This document shows, piece by piece, positions 1-4,788 of a DNA stretch of 14,783 bases; the stretch's first letter is position 1; every line of letters begins with the position of its first letter. The notes beneath the pieces were generated by a model, which was not told where the DNA came from, searched no databases, and saw only the letters and a program-made list of their open reading frames with translations. The DNA is taken from NCBI GenBank assembly GCA_017452305.1, contig JAFTMQ010000070.1:1-14783 (forward strand). The letters are read 5' to 3'. The stretch comes from Clostridia bacterium (GTDB taxonomy: Bacteria; Bacillota; Clostridia; Christensenellales; Borkfalkiaceae). Position numbers and translations under genes: made by a program.

Positions 1-87
1 AAATTCTGCTTCAAGTGCTTTAACGAGTTCGTTCAATTCAAGAACGGTCATAGCTTTTACTTCTTCAATGAGTTTCTGTACATCCAT
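1..87 (-). CDS. rplL: 50S ribosomal protein L7/L12, N-terminal part (runs off the window)
   Basis: Only the first 29 codons are present (start codon at 85-87); the gene continues past position 1. The visible peptide begins MDVQKLIEEVKAMTVLELNE, the dimerisation domain typical of bacterial L7/L12, which forms the flexible stalk on the large subunit and recruits translation factors by binding the C-terminal helix of L10. A Shine-Dalgarno AGGA/GGAGGA lies at about 98-103. It directly follows rplJ, the usual order, and should share the rplJ promoter and L10 leader. Identification rests on the N-terminal sequence plus context and is secure; nothing can be said about the rest of the protein. Confidence 0.93.
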   Translation of the reverse strand, partial: MDVQKLIEEVKAMTVLELNELVKALEAEF

Positions 88-139
88 GATTTTTTAATCC
101 TCCGATTTTTTTTAATGATTTTTTTAATAAATTAGGAAA

Positions 140-235
140 TTAGTTGCTTTCTTTTGCTTTTGCGATTTGATCCAAAACGCCAACAAACTTGGAAATCGAA
201 GATTGGAAACAACCAAGCATTTTTGCAATAAGGAC
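140..235 (-). pseudogene. rplJ: Detached C-terminal segment of L10, in frame after the TAA
   Basis: Reading on in the rplJ frame after the stop at 236-238 gives VLIAKMLGCFQSSISKFVGV and then LDQIAKAKESN and a TAA at 140-142. This matches the end of L10 proteins in length and character (LLxxLL...xPV..., then a Lys/Ala/Glu-rich tail). With this piece L10 would be 167 residues, the family norm. There is no Shine-Dalgarno before the internal ATG at 218-220, so separate translation is unlikely. The segment would form the long helix to which L7/L12 dimers attach, and rplL follows about 50 bp later. I read it as part of a single rplJ gene split by one base change. Confidence 0.85.
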
Positions 236-643
236 TTACTTGGAAGGGATAGCGGAAAGTTCTTTTACGCCGTTCTTATCCAAATACTTTTGTTCCACGT
301 ACGCGCACTTAGGCACGATTTTTTCTACCAACGCGGGGTTTGCTTTGGTTTCTTTTGCGAAAACCGCTGCACCACTCGTTTCATCTGCGCAGAATACCGT
401 CGCGGTCGTACCGTTGAGGTCAGCGTCGAAATCCGTAATACCAAGTTCGTTGAGCGCCTTTCTTACGAGGGTGTTCTTGTAAACTTTGTATTCGCAGTTT
501 GCTTCCTTAAACTTTCTTCTAAGTGCCGTTACTTCCAAAACGGTGAGCTTGTTGTAGTCCGCAAAAACGATGGATTTGCTTGCTTGAATTTTCGCCTTGA
601 TTTCTTCTACGATAAGTTTCTTAGATTCTACATTAGCCGACAT
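236..643 (-). CDS. rplJ: 50S ribosomal protein L10, ended early by an in-frame TAA
   Basis: L10 anchors L7/L12 dimers to the ribosome base and, with them, represses its own operon. The readable frame gives 135 residues from MSANVESKKLIVEEIKAKI, with the usual N-terminal RNA-binding domain (SKSIVFADYNKLTV, VYKNTLVRKAL). L10 is normally about 165-175 residues. Here the frame stops at ELSAIPSK followed by TAA (236-238). The same frame then continues for 31 more codons that look like the missing L10 C-terminus, ending at 140-142. B. subtilis L10 has LPSREGLL at this place, so the TAA sits where a Glu codon (GAA) is expected. The truncated product would lack the helix that binds L7/L12. A strong AGGAGG precedes the start. 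A sequencing or assembly error is the simplest cause; a real nonsense mutation or readthrough is not excluded. Confidence 0.9.
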   Translation of the reverse strand: MSANVESKKLIVEEIKAKIQASKSIVFADYNKLTVLEVTALRRKFKEANCEYKVYKNTLVRKALNELGITDFDADLNGTTATVFCADETSGAAVFAKETKANPALVEKIVPKCAYVEQKYLDKNGVKELSAIPSK

Positions 644-694
644 AGTTACCTCCTTTAAGCGGCTGTCGCTTCATTATGCGTTTCCGCCTGACAT

Positions 695-726
695 AAAAAA
701 ATACCTTATACCGCAGAGGCATAAGG
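695..726 (-). terminator. Leader terminator upstream of rplJ
   Basis: On the minus strand CCTTATGCC-TCTGC-GGTATAAGG forms a 9-bp stem (one G-T pair) with a 5-base loop, followed by TATTTTTTT. It is the conditional terminator of the L10 leader; its loop-side strand TCTGCGGT alternatively pairs with the 5' end of the leader. Confidence 0.85.
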
Positions 727-813
727 ACGTCGTAACTTTATAAAAAGCTGTTTTCCTCTACCTCGGCGAGCGGATAAACCATTAAATCTTGCGATACTTG
801 CTGTCTGCGGTTG
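695..813 (-). promoter_or_regulatory. L10 leader RNA (attenuator for rplJ-rplL)
   Basis: The minus-strand transcript upstream of rplJ contains hallmarks of the Bacillota L10 leader: ACCGCAGACAGCAAG near its start and CGCCGAGGTAGAGG in the middle. An 8-base segment near the start (ACCGCAGA, genomic 804-811) is exactly complementary to TCTGCGGT (genomic 710-717), which is also part of the terminator hairpin at 704-726. The two pairings exclude each other, as expected for a terminator/antiterminator switch. By analogy with the known family, binding of L10 with L7/L12 would favour termination when these proteins are in excess. Boundaries are approximate. Confidence 0.85.
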
Positions 814-827
814 ATTTTTACTATGCT

Positions 828-856
828 ATTATAACATCTTCCCCAAAGGCAGTCAA
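828..856 (-). promoter_or_regulatory. Sigma-A promoter of rplJ-rplL
   Basis: Minus strand TTGACT (-35, 851-856), 17-bp spacer, TATAAT (-10, 828-833). Transcription would start near 821, just ahead of the L10 leader, so the promoter, leader and gene are arranged coherently. Confidence 0.85.
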
Positions 857-920
857 TCATTTTTGACTACCTTTGGAAAGATTTTTTGTGTTTTTTGCGG
901 AAAATTATTGTTTCCACAAC

Positions 921-1041
921 GAATTGCGTACGTTGTGCGCAATTCATTTCACTCGCCTTGCGGCGAATTTCACGAAACCGTAGGTTTCATTTCACGCAAG
1001 CCTGCGGCTTGCATATCACTTTACCTAAATTATAATTTAGG
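921..1041. repeat. Array of short hairpins with ATTTCAC linkers behind rplA
   Basis: Read on the plus strand, four inverted repeats (921-945, 953-966, 974-988, 996-1012) are separated by exact ATTTCAC linkers (946-952, 967-973, 989-995), with ATATCAC (1013-1019) after the last. A perfect 18-bp palindrome (1024-1041) then spans the rplA stop codon. The stem sequences differ from each other (gaattgcg, tcgcc, gaaacc, gcaagcc) while the linker is constant. In the rplA transcript the linker reads GTGAAAT. No T-tract follows any stem, so these are not ordinary terminators. A second, similar array lies behind nusG. Confidence 0.75.
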
Positions 1042-1716
1042 CAAAACTTTAACGCCAGGGCCCATCGTGGAAGCCAAGGTTACGCTCTTAAGATACGTAC
1101 CCTTTGCTGCTGCGGGTTTCGCCTTGATGATAGCGTCCATAAGAGCGGTGTAGTTTTCAACAAGCTTTTCTTTGCCGAAGCTCTTCTTACCGATAGGGCA
1201 GTGGATAATCGCCGTCTTGTCAAGTCTGTATTCAACTTTACCTGCTTTAACTTCTGCGATAGCCTTTTCAACGTCCATCGTAACCGTACCGGACTTAGGG
1301 TTAGGCATCAAGCCTTTCGGACCGAGGATACGACCGATACGACCTACCATACCCATCATGTCGGGGGTGGTGATCATTACGTCGAAATCGAACCAGTTAT
1401 CGTTTTGAATTTTTGCGATGAGTTCTTCTGCGCCTACGAAATCTGCGCCTGCTGCTTGCGCTGCGTCTGCCTTAGCACCCTTTGCGATAACCAAAACTCT
1501 CTTGGTTTTACCGGTACCGTGGGGAAGGACAAGTACGCCACGAACTTGTTGATCTGCTTGACGAGGGTCAACGCCCAAACGAACGTGAAGCTCGATGGTT
1601 TCGTCGAATTTCGCCTTAGCCGTGTCAAGGATGATGGAAACTGCTTCGTTTGCATCATATTGCTTGGAGAGGTCGAATGCTTTTACGCTGTCTTGATATT
1701 TCTTACCGTGTTTCAT
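1030..1716 (-). CDS. rplA: 50S ribosomal protein L1
   Basis: 228 residues, the normal length for L1, the mobile-stalk protein that helps release deacylated tRNA and in many bacteria represses translation of its own L11-L1 mRNA. Recognisable features are MKHGKKYQDSVKAFD at the start, TIELHVRLGVDPRQADQQVR, GILGPKGLMPNPKSGTVT in the middle domain and a C-terminus ending MGPGVKVLPKL. The start is supported by GGGAGGT about 8 nt upstream. It lies 18 bp after rplK and is co-transcribed with it. An 18-bp perfect palindrome covers the stop codon and begins the hairpin array that separates it from the rplJ promoter. Confidence 0.97.
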   Translation of the reverse strand: MKHGKKYQDSVKAFDLSKQYDANEAVSIILDTAKAKFDETIELHVRLGVDPRQADQQVRGVLVLPHGTGKTKRVLVIAKGAKADAAQAAGADFVGAEELIAKIQNDNWFDFDVMITTPDMMGMVGRIGRILGPKGLMPNPKSGTVTMDVEKAIAEVKAGKVEYRLDKTAIIHCPIGKKSFGKEKLVENYTALMDAIIKAKPAAAKGTYLKSVTLASTMGPGVKVLPKL

Positions 1717-1734
1717 ATTCCAGACCTCCCTGCA

Positions 1735-2160
1735 TTATTCTTCGACGGTAACGCCCATACTGCGAGCGGTACCTGCAACCATGCTCATTGCGCTTTCCAA
1801 GCTGGTGCAGTTCAAGTCGGGCATCTTCGTCTTTGCGATTTCTTCCACTTGCGCCTTCGTCAGCTTACCAACTTTTACGGAGTTGGGTTTCGCGCTTGCC
1901 GTGTCCAAACCAAGAGCTGTCTTGATAAGAACGGGTGCAGGGGGGGACTTCAAAATGAACGTGAAGGAACGATCTTGATAAATCGTTACGACAACGGGAA
2001 TGATGAGACCGGGTTTGTCTGCCGTTTTTGCGTTGAATTCCTTCGTAAAGCCGGGCAAGTTGATACCGAAGGGACCAAGGGTCGAACCTACGGGAGGAGC
2101 CGGAGTTGCTTTACCAGCGGGAAGCTGCAATTTTACGACTGCTGTGATTTTCTTAGCCAT
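1735..2160 (-). CDS. rplK: 50S ribosomal protein L11
   Basis: 141 residues, the usual length. L11 forms the GTPase-associated centre with 23S rRNA helices 43-44. The N-terminal domain has the Pro-rich KLQLPAGKATPAPPVGSTLG segment (thiostrepton-region helix) and the C-terminal RNA-binding domain has SFTFILKSPPAPVLIKTALG and KMPDLNCTSLESAMSMVAGT. It differs from the common form in residues 26-41: GSTLGPFGINLPGFTKEF replaces the more familiar GPALGQ.G.NIMEFCK.F. AGGAG lies 9-10 nt before the start. It follows nusG across a 134-bp gap that holds a hairpin array and a probable leader structure. Confidence 0.97.
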   Translation of the reverse strand: MAKKITAVVKLQLPAGKATPAPPVGSTLGPFGINLPGFTKEFNAKTADKPGLIIPVVVTIYQDRSFTFILKSPPAPVLIKTALGLDTASAKPNSVKVGKLTKAQVEEIAKTKMPDLNCTSLESAMSMVAGTARSMGVTVEE

Positions 2161-2176
2161 AAATATATTTCTCCTT

Positions 2177-2222
2177 TGTGGTTTTTACAAGACGCCCTCA
2201 AAAATTTGACGTCTCTCCCACA
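2177..2222 (-). promoter_or_regulatory. Leader stem-loop before rplK, candidate L1 autoregulatory site
   Basis: In the minus-strand RNA, TGTGG (2218-2222) can pair with CCACA (2177-2181), enclosing GGAG and TTGTAAAAA-type single-stranded stretches and an inner AGACG/CGTCT stem (2210-2214 with 2190-2194) capped by TCAAA-TT-TTTGA. Two short helices flanking an asymmetric loop, placed just upstream of the rplK Shine-Dalgarno, resemble the L1 binding sites known in L11-L1 operon leaders. The base pairing is visible; the role is inferred from position and family knowledge. Confidence 0.45.
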
Positions 2223-2232
2223 TTTTTAACAA

Positions 2233-2301
2233 GTGAATTGATTTGCATTGCAAATCGTGAATTGAAAAGCTTTGCTTTTCGTTTCGGAATAAAATTATTC
2301 C
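2233..2301. repeat. Second hairpin array, behind nusG
   Basis: Plus strand: GTGAATT (2233-2239), hairpin gatttgc-att-gcaaatc (2240-2256), GTGAATT (2257-2263), hairpin gaaaagc-ttt-gcttttc (2264-2280), GTTTC, then the inverted repeat ggaataa-aa-ttattcc (2286-2301) that spans the nusG stop codon (2295-2297). Its plan equals the array behind rplA: different stems, constant short linker, and a palindrome over the stop codon of the preceding gene. Confidence 0.7.
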
Positions 2302-2858
2302 GCGTCGTCCGCGCTTGCCTCGGGCATAGCCGCGTCCACTTTCTTGATTTGGATATATTCCACCTCGACGTCCGTTTCTCTGCCGAACATCGTCGTGGAA
2401 ATTTTTGCCTTCTGTGCGGCTTGGTTGATTTCCTTTACCGTACCGAAGAAGCCCTTCAAAGGCCCGTCCTCTACGGATACGGTGTCGCCGATAGCAAATA
2501 CTTCGTCGGAAACAACCTCTTCCAAGCGCATTTTGCGGATTTCATCCGGTTTCATGGGGATAGGTCTGCCTTGAGGCCCACAGAAACCCGTTACGCCGCG
2601 CGTACTCGTGACGTAATACCAAATTTGGTTGGTGTAAATCATCTTGATGAACACGTAGCAGGGAAGAAGCTTCTTTTCTACAATCTTCTTCTTGCCGTTC
2701 TTTTCCTCGATGACCTGTTCCATGGGGATTTTTAAATCGACGATATAGTCGCCAAGATTGTTGTTTTCAATCAACTTTTCAAGGTTGTCCTTTACCATCG
2801 CCTCATACCCGGAATAGGTATGCAGAATATACCACTTAGGTTCTTCATTCATCGGCAT
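2295..2858 (-). CDS. nusG: Transcription elongation/antitermination factor NusG
   Basis: 187 residues. NusG binds RNA polymerase through its NGN domain and modulates pausing, Rho action and transcription-translation coupling. The NGN domain spans about residues 7-115 (KWYILHTYSGYEAMVKDNLE; LLPCYVFIKMIYTNQIWYYV; GVTGFCG), and the KOW domain about 120-175 (GDTVSVEDGPLKGFFGTVKE; FGRETDVEVEYIQIKKV). A short acidic tail follows (ASADDAE). GGAGGG lies 7 nt before the chosen ATG. The gene sits 14 bp after secE, the conserved secE-nusG pair, and is expressed from the rpmG promoter. Confidence 0.97.
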   Translation of the reverse strand: MPMNEEPKWYILHTYSGYEAMVKDNLEKLIENNNLGDYIVDLKIPMEQVIEEKNGKKKIVEKKLLPCYVFIKMIYTNQIWYYVTSTRGVTGFCGPQGRPIPMKPDEIRKMRLEEVVSDEVFAIGDTVSVEDGPLKGFFGTVKEINQAAQKAKISTTMFGRETDVEVEYIQIKKVDAAMPEASADDAE

Positions 2859-2872
2859 AATTTACCCTCCGA

Positions 2873-3112
2873 TTACTTCGCAAAACCTGTAAGAAGGTCT
2901 AAAAGTTCCGTCAAACCCAAATCTACTGCCGTAACAACGACGAGGAAAACCGCGACGATTACGAGCACGACGCCCGTCGTCTTTAATGCGGTGGGAAGCT
3001 TCGGCCAAGTTACTCTTTTAATCTCGGAGAAGGTTTCCTTAATTTTTGCGCCTACGCGACGAAACCAGTTGGGTTTCTTGTTCTTCGTTTTAGTAGCGTT
3101 GTTGTTTGCCAT
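2873..3112 (-). CDS. secE: Preprotein translocase subunit SecE
   Basis: 79 residues, the short single-span SecE of Gram-positive bacteria; it clamps the SecY channel in the cytoplasmic membrane. A basic N-terminus (KTKNKKPNWFRRV) is followed by the amphipathic helix and signature EIKRVTWPK at about residues 31-39. One membrane segment lies at about 45-70 (TTGVVLVIVAVFLVVVTAVD). GAGGT lies 6 nt upstream of the start. It is between rpmG and nusG, as in most Bacillota. Confidence 0.95.
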   Translation of the reverse strand: MANNNATKTKNKKPNWFRRVGAKIKETFSEIKRVTWPKLPTALKTTGVVLVIVAVFLVVVTAVDLGLTELLDLLTGFAK

Positions 3113-3171
3113 TGATTACCTCTTATGCGCAATCCGCCCCGATAAAAATAACGAAGCGCGCGCGAAATAGA

Positions 3172-3336
3172 TTATTTGGATTCTTTGTGTTCCGTGTGCT
3201 TTTTGCAGAAAGGGCAATATTTGCTGATTACCAATCTGTCGGGATCATTCTTTTTGTTCTTAATGCTGTCATAGTTTCTATGCTTGCATTCCGTACATTC
3301 AAACGTGATTTTCGCTCTAGCGGTTTTAACTGCCAT
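3172..3336 (-). CDS. rpmG: 50S ribosomal protein L33, zinc-binding form
   Basis: 54 residues beginning MAVKTARAKITFECTECKHR and ending KKHTEHKESK. Two Cys pairs, C14-x-x-C17 and C41-x-x-C44, mark the zinc-binding (C+) form of L33. It is the first gene after the promoter at 3388-3416, and secE begins 59 bp after its stop, the standard rpmG-secE-nusG order. A modest GGAG lies about 10 nt before the ATG. I found no tRNA gene between rpmG and secE. Confidence 0.95.
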   Translation of the reverse strand: MAVKTARAKITFECTECKHRNYDSIKNKKNDPDRLVISKYCPFCKKHTEHKESK

Positions 3337-3387
3337 ACTTAAAAAACTCCATACAAAAAATTACACCCCTCTTGGGTGCGTGCATTT

Positions 3388-3416
3388 AGTTTAACACACT
3401 TTAGAGGGGTTGTCAA
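3388..3416 (-). promoter_or_regulatory. Sigma-A promoter of rpmG-secE-nusG-rplK-rplA
   Basis: Minus strand TTGACA (3411-3416), 17-bp spacer, TAAACT (3388-3393). The 7-mer gaggggt (3404-3410) next to the -35 box recurs inverted as acccctc (3365-3371) in the 5' untranslated region, where CACCC-AAGAG-GGGTG can also form a small hairpin. Confidence 0.85.
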
Positions 3417-3488
3417 TCTTTTTTGAAGGCTTTTTTCAATTTTTTTTACTTTTTTCAAAGTTTTTATATCCCGCTTTTTTCGCGCTTT

Positions 3489-3520
3489 CCCGCGGCGGTT
3501 GAAGGGTGCCCGCCGCGCGG
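3489..3520. repeat. GC-rich inverted repeat after the 61-residue gene
   Basis: ccgcggcgg and ccgccgcgcgg can pair with a 2-base bulge, enclosing an 11-base loop. No T-tract follows on either strand, so I do not call it a terminator, though it lies where the end of the minus-strand transcript from 3777-3805 is expected. The rest of 3417-3534 is A/T-rich with no further structure that I see. Confidence 0.4.
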
Positions 3521-3534
3521 AAAATTCAGTAGTT

Positions 3535-3720
3535 TTAGCGCTCGTTTACTTGCAGAATAAATTGTTGACCGTTGAGGAAACGGAGCAAAAGCCCCTCTTT
3601 ATCCTCGCTAATTTGTGCGACGAAATAATCGTTCAACGCCGTTTTTAATTCCGTCAATAAGCTTTCCTTGGTGAAAGGCGCTTCTTTTTTTGCTTCTTCG
3701 TGTGCTTGGGGTTGGTTCAT
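3535..3720 (-). CDS. Small protein of unknown function, 61 residues
   Basis: Begins MNQPQAHEEAKKEAPFTKES and ends LLLRFLNGQQFILQVNER. I do not recognise the family. There is no signal peptide, membrane span or Cys, so it should be a small soluble cytoplasmic protein: a charged N-terminus, a probable helix (LLTELKTALNDYFVAQI) and a strand-rich end. Evidence that it is real: AGGAG 10 nt before the ATG and a full sigma-A promoter at 3777-3805. It lies upstream of the rpmG operon on the same strand, which has its own promoter. Confidence 0.7.
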   Translation of the reverse strand: MNQPQAHEEAKKEAPFTKESLLTELKTALNDYFVAQISEDKEGLLLRFLNGQQFILQVNER

Positions 3721-3776
3721 GGGGCAAATACTCCTTTTGGGTTTTTAACAGTCGCGCGCTTGACTTTTGTAACTGT

Positions 3777-3805
3777 ATTATATCACAAATTTCGCCCATT
3801 TTCAA
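3777..3805 (-). promoter_or_regulatory. Sigma-A promoter of the 61-residue gene
   Basis: Minus strand TTGAAA (3800-3805), 17-bp spacer, TATAAT (3777-3782), about 55 bp ahead of the start codon. Confidence 0.8.
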
Positions 3806-3885
3806 GCTTAATTTCCCTTTTTCGCTTGTCTGCTTTTGTCGAATTTTGTCTTTGTTTGTCTTTCTCTGTCATACGAACGAAAAAT

Positions 3886-3930
3886 ATAAAATTTCAGCCA
3901 AAATTCCGCATTCCGCACTCCGCATTTATA
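3886..3930. repeat. Heptamer-type intergenic repeat, copy 1
   Basis: An ATAAAATTTCA lead is followed by the 32-bp core 3897-3928: GCCAAA, then ATTCCGC ATTCCGC ACTCCGC with a 7-base period, then ATTTA. It differs from copy 2 (4721-4752) at only two positions. It lies in the gene-free stretch 3806-4081. Confidence 0.7.
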
Positions 3931-3956
3931 AAAATTTTTTTTCAACTTTTTTTAAA

Positions 3957-4076
3957 TTTTAGTGAGAAAAATGCCCTTTTCAACCGTTATATATATGTAA
4001 GGCAAAAAATTTTGTATTTTAGTGGAAAAATCCCTTTAAAAAACGGTAAATATATATGAAAGGTAAACTTCCCCAT
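3957..4076. repeat. Imperfect 60-bp tandem duplication upstream of the lipoprotein gene
   Basis: Two units, 3957-4016 and 4017-4076, each begin TTTTAGTG and share aaaaat-ccctttt-like, accgt/acggt-a-atatatatg and aaggnaaa blocks in the same order. They end next to the -35 box of the lipoprotein promoter. Each unit is A/T-rich and codes for nothing evident. Together with repeat copy 1 this is all I see in 3806-4081. Confidence 0.55.
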
Positions 4077-4081
4077 ATATA

Positions 4082-4110
4082 TTGACAAAATCGGACTTGT
4101 ATGCTATATT
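4082..4110 (+). promoter_or_regulatory. Sigma-A promoter of the lipoprotein gene
   Basis: TTGACA (4082-4087), 17-bp spacer, TATATT (4105-4110), 40 bp before the start codon. Confidence 0.85.
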
Positions 4111-4150
4111 GCATATGAAAAATAAAATTTGAGTTTAAGGAGGAACGATT

Positions 4151-4666
4151 ATGAAAAAACTCAAACGCTTTTCTATTTTTATTTTGGTAAGTCTATTGCT
4201 GTTCAGCCTACTTTTCCCCGCCTGCGGTACAAACAACCAAAGCGAGGGCGAAGGAACACTCTACACCTTAGCACAAGCCTACGAGGAAGGACTAATCACT
4301 CGCGAGCATTTATTAAATATCGCCTATTACCAAGGCTCAGCCGAATATAATCAAGACGAAATTAACGAAAATTTCACTCCTCAACCCAAAGGTAAATTGA
4401 CGGCAAACGTATCTTTACAACTTCGCTGTGCCATTGCGGATATGCATAGAAGTTATAAAGGTTATGAGAACGTCACTGCCGAGGGTTTTTCCGTAACAGA
4501 AACCTCCTATTACGGTTGCTATAATGGGTATCATGCATTCTTCTTTGAAGACGTGTCAGGAATATCTTACTACCCTGATTGGATTCATAATTATCAAGAA
4601 GAAATCGACGGCATAGTCTTCTATTTTACTTTCCCCAGAGAGCAAACAATATATGTATATGGTTAA
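4151..4666 (+). CDS. Putative lipoprotein of unknown function
   Basis: 171 residues. The N-terminus MKKLKRFSIFILVSLLLFSL is a lipoprotein signal peptide and FPAC-G puts the lipidated Cys at residue 25, so the mature protein should be anchored outside the membrane. After a short Glu/Gly/Ser linker comes TLAQAYEEGLITREHLLNIA (about residues 39-58), a helix-turn-helix-like block that I associate with uncharacterised Clostridia lipoproteins. The remainder is rich in Tyr and Phe and probably beta-stranded (SYYGCYNGYHAFFFEDVSG). AAGGAGG (4137-4143) supports the start. It stands alone between its promoter and a bidirectional terminator. I do not assign a function. Confidence 0.85.
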   Translation: MKKLKRFSIFILVSLLLFSLLFPACGTNNQSEGEGTLYTLAQAYEEGLITREHLLNIAYYQGSAEYNQDEINENFTPQPKGKLTANVSLQLRCAIADMHRSYKGYENVTAEGFSVTETSYYGCYNGYHAFFFEDVSGISYYPDWIHNYQEEIDGIVFYFTFPREQTIYVYG

Positions 4667-4710
4667 ATAAAAAGGACGTATTCTTATGAAAAAAATTCAT
4701 TTTAAAATTT

Positions 4711-4752
4711 ATAAATTTTAGCCAAAATTCCGCATTCAGCATTCCGCATTTA
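4711..4752. repeat. Heptamer-type intergenic repeat, copy 2
   Basis: ATAAATTTTA then the core GCCAAA-ATTCCGC-ATTCAGC-ATTCCGC-ATTTA (4721-4752), 30 of 32 bases identical to copy 1. It runs directly into the terminator at 4752-4787. It overlaps the end of an 11-codon reading frame (4686-4721, MKKIHFKIYKF) that has AAGGA about 13 nt before its ATG and looks like the start of a lost gene. Confidence 0.7.
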
Positions 4753-4787
4753 AAAAAGCGTTTCGCCTAACAACGAAACGCTTTTTT
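4752..4787. terminator. Bidirectional terminator between the lipoprotein and aminotransferase genes
   Basis: A perfect 14-bp inverted repeat AAAAAAGCGTTTCG (4752-4765) and CGAAACGCTTTTTT (4774-4787) with an 8-base loop gives a stem and T-tract on both strands. It serves the convergent genes on either side. Confidence 0.9.
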
Positions 4788-4788
4788 G

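Noticed and set aside
218..220. Internal ATG as restart for a separate L10 C-terminal protein
   Set aside because: No Shine-Dalgarno upstream, and a free 26-residue tail would have no known role.
921..1012. Hairpin array behind rplA as a CRISPR array or a terminator
   Set aside because: The constant part is only 7 bases, the variable parts are self-complementary, and no T-tract follows any stem.
1201..2229. 342-codon plus-strand frame across rplA and rplK
   Set aside because: A shadow frame of two certain ribosomal protein genes; no ribosome binding site or coherent protein.
3113..3171. A tRNA-Trp gene between rpmG and secE, as in some Bacillota
   Set aside because: The 59-bp gap is too short and shows no cloverleaf.
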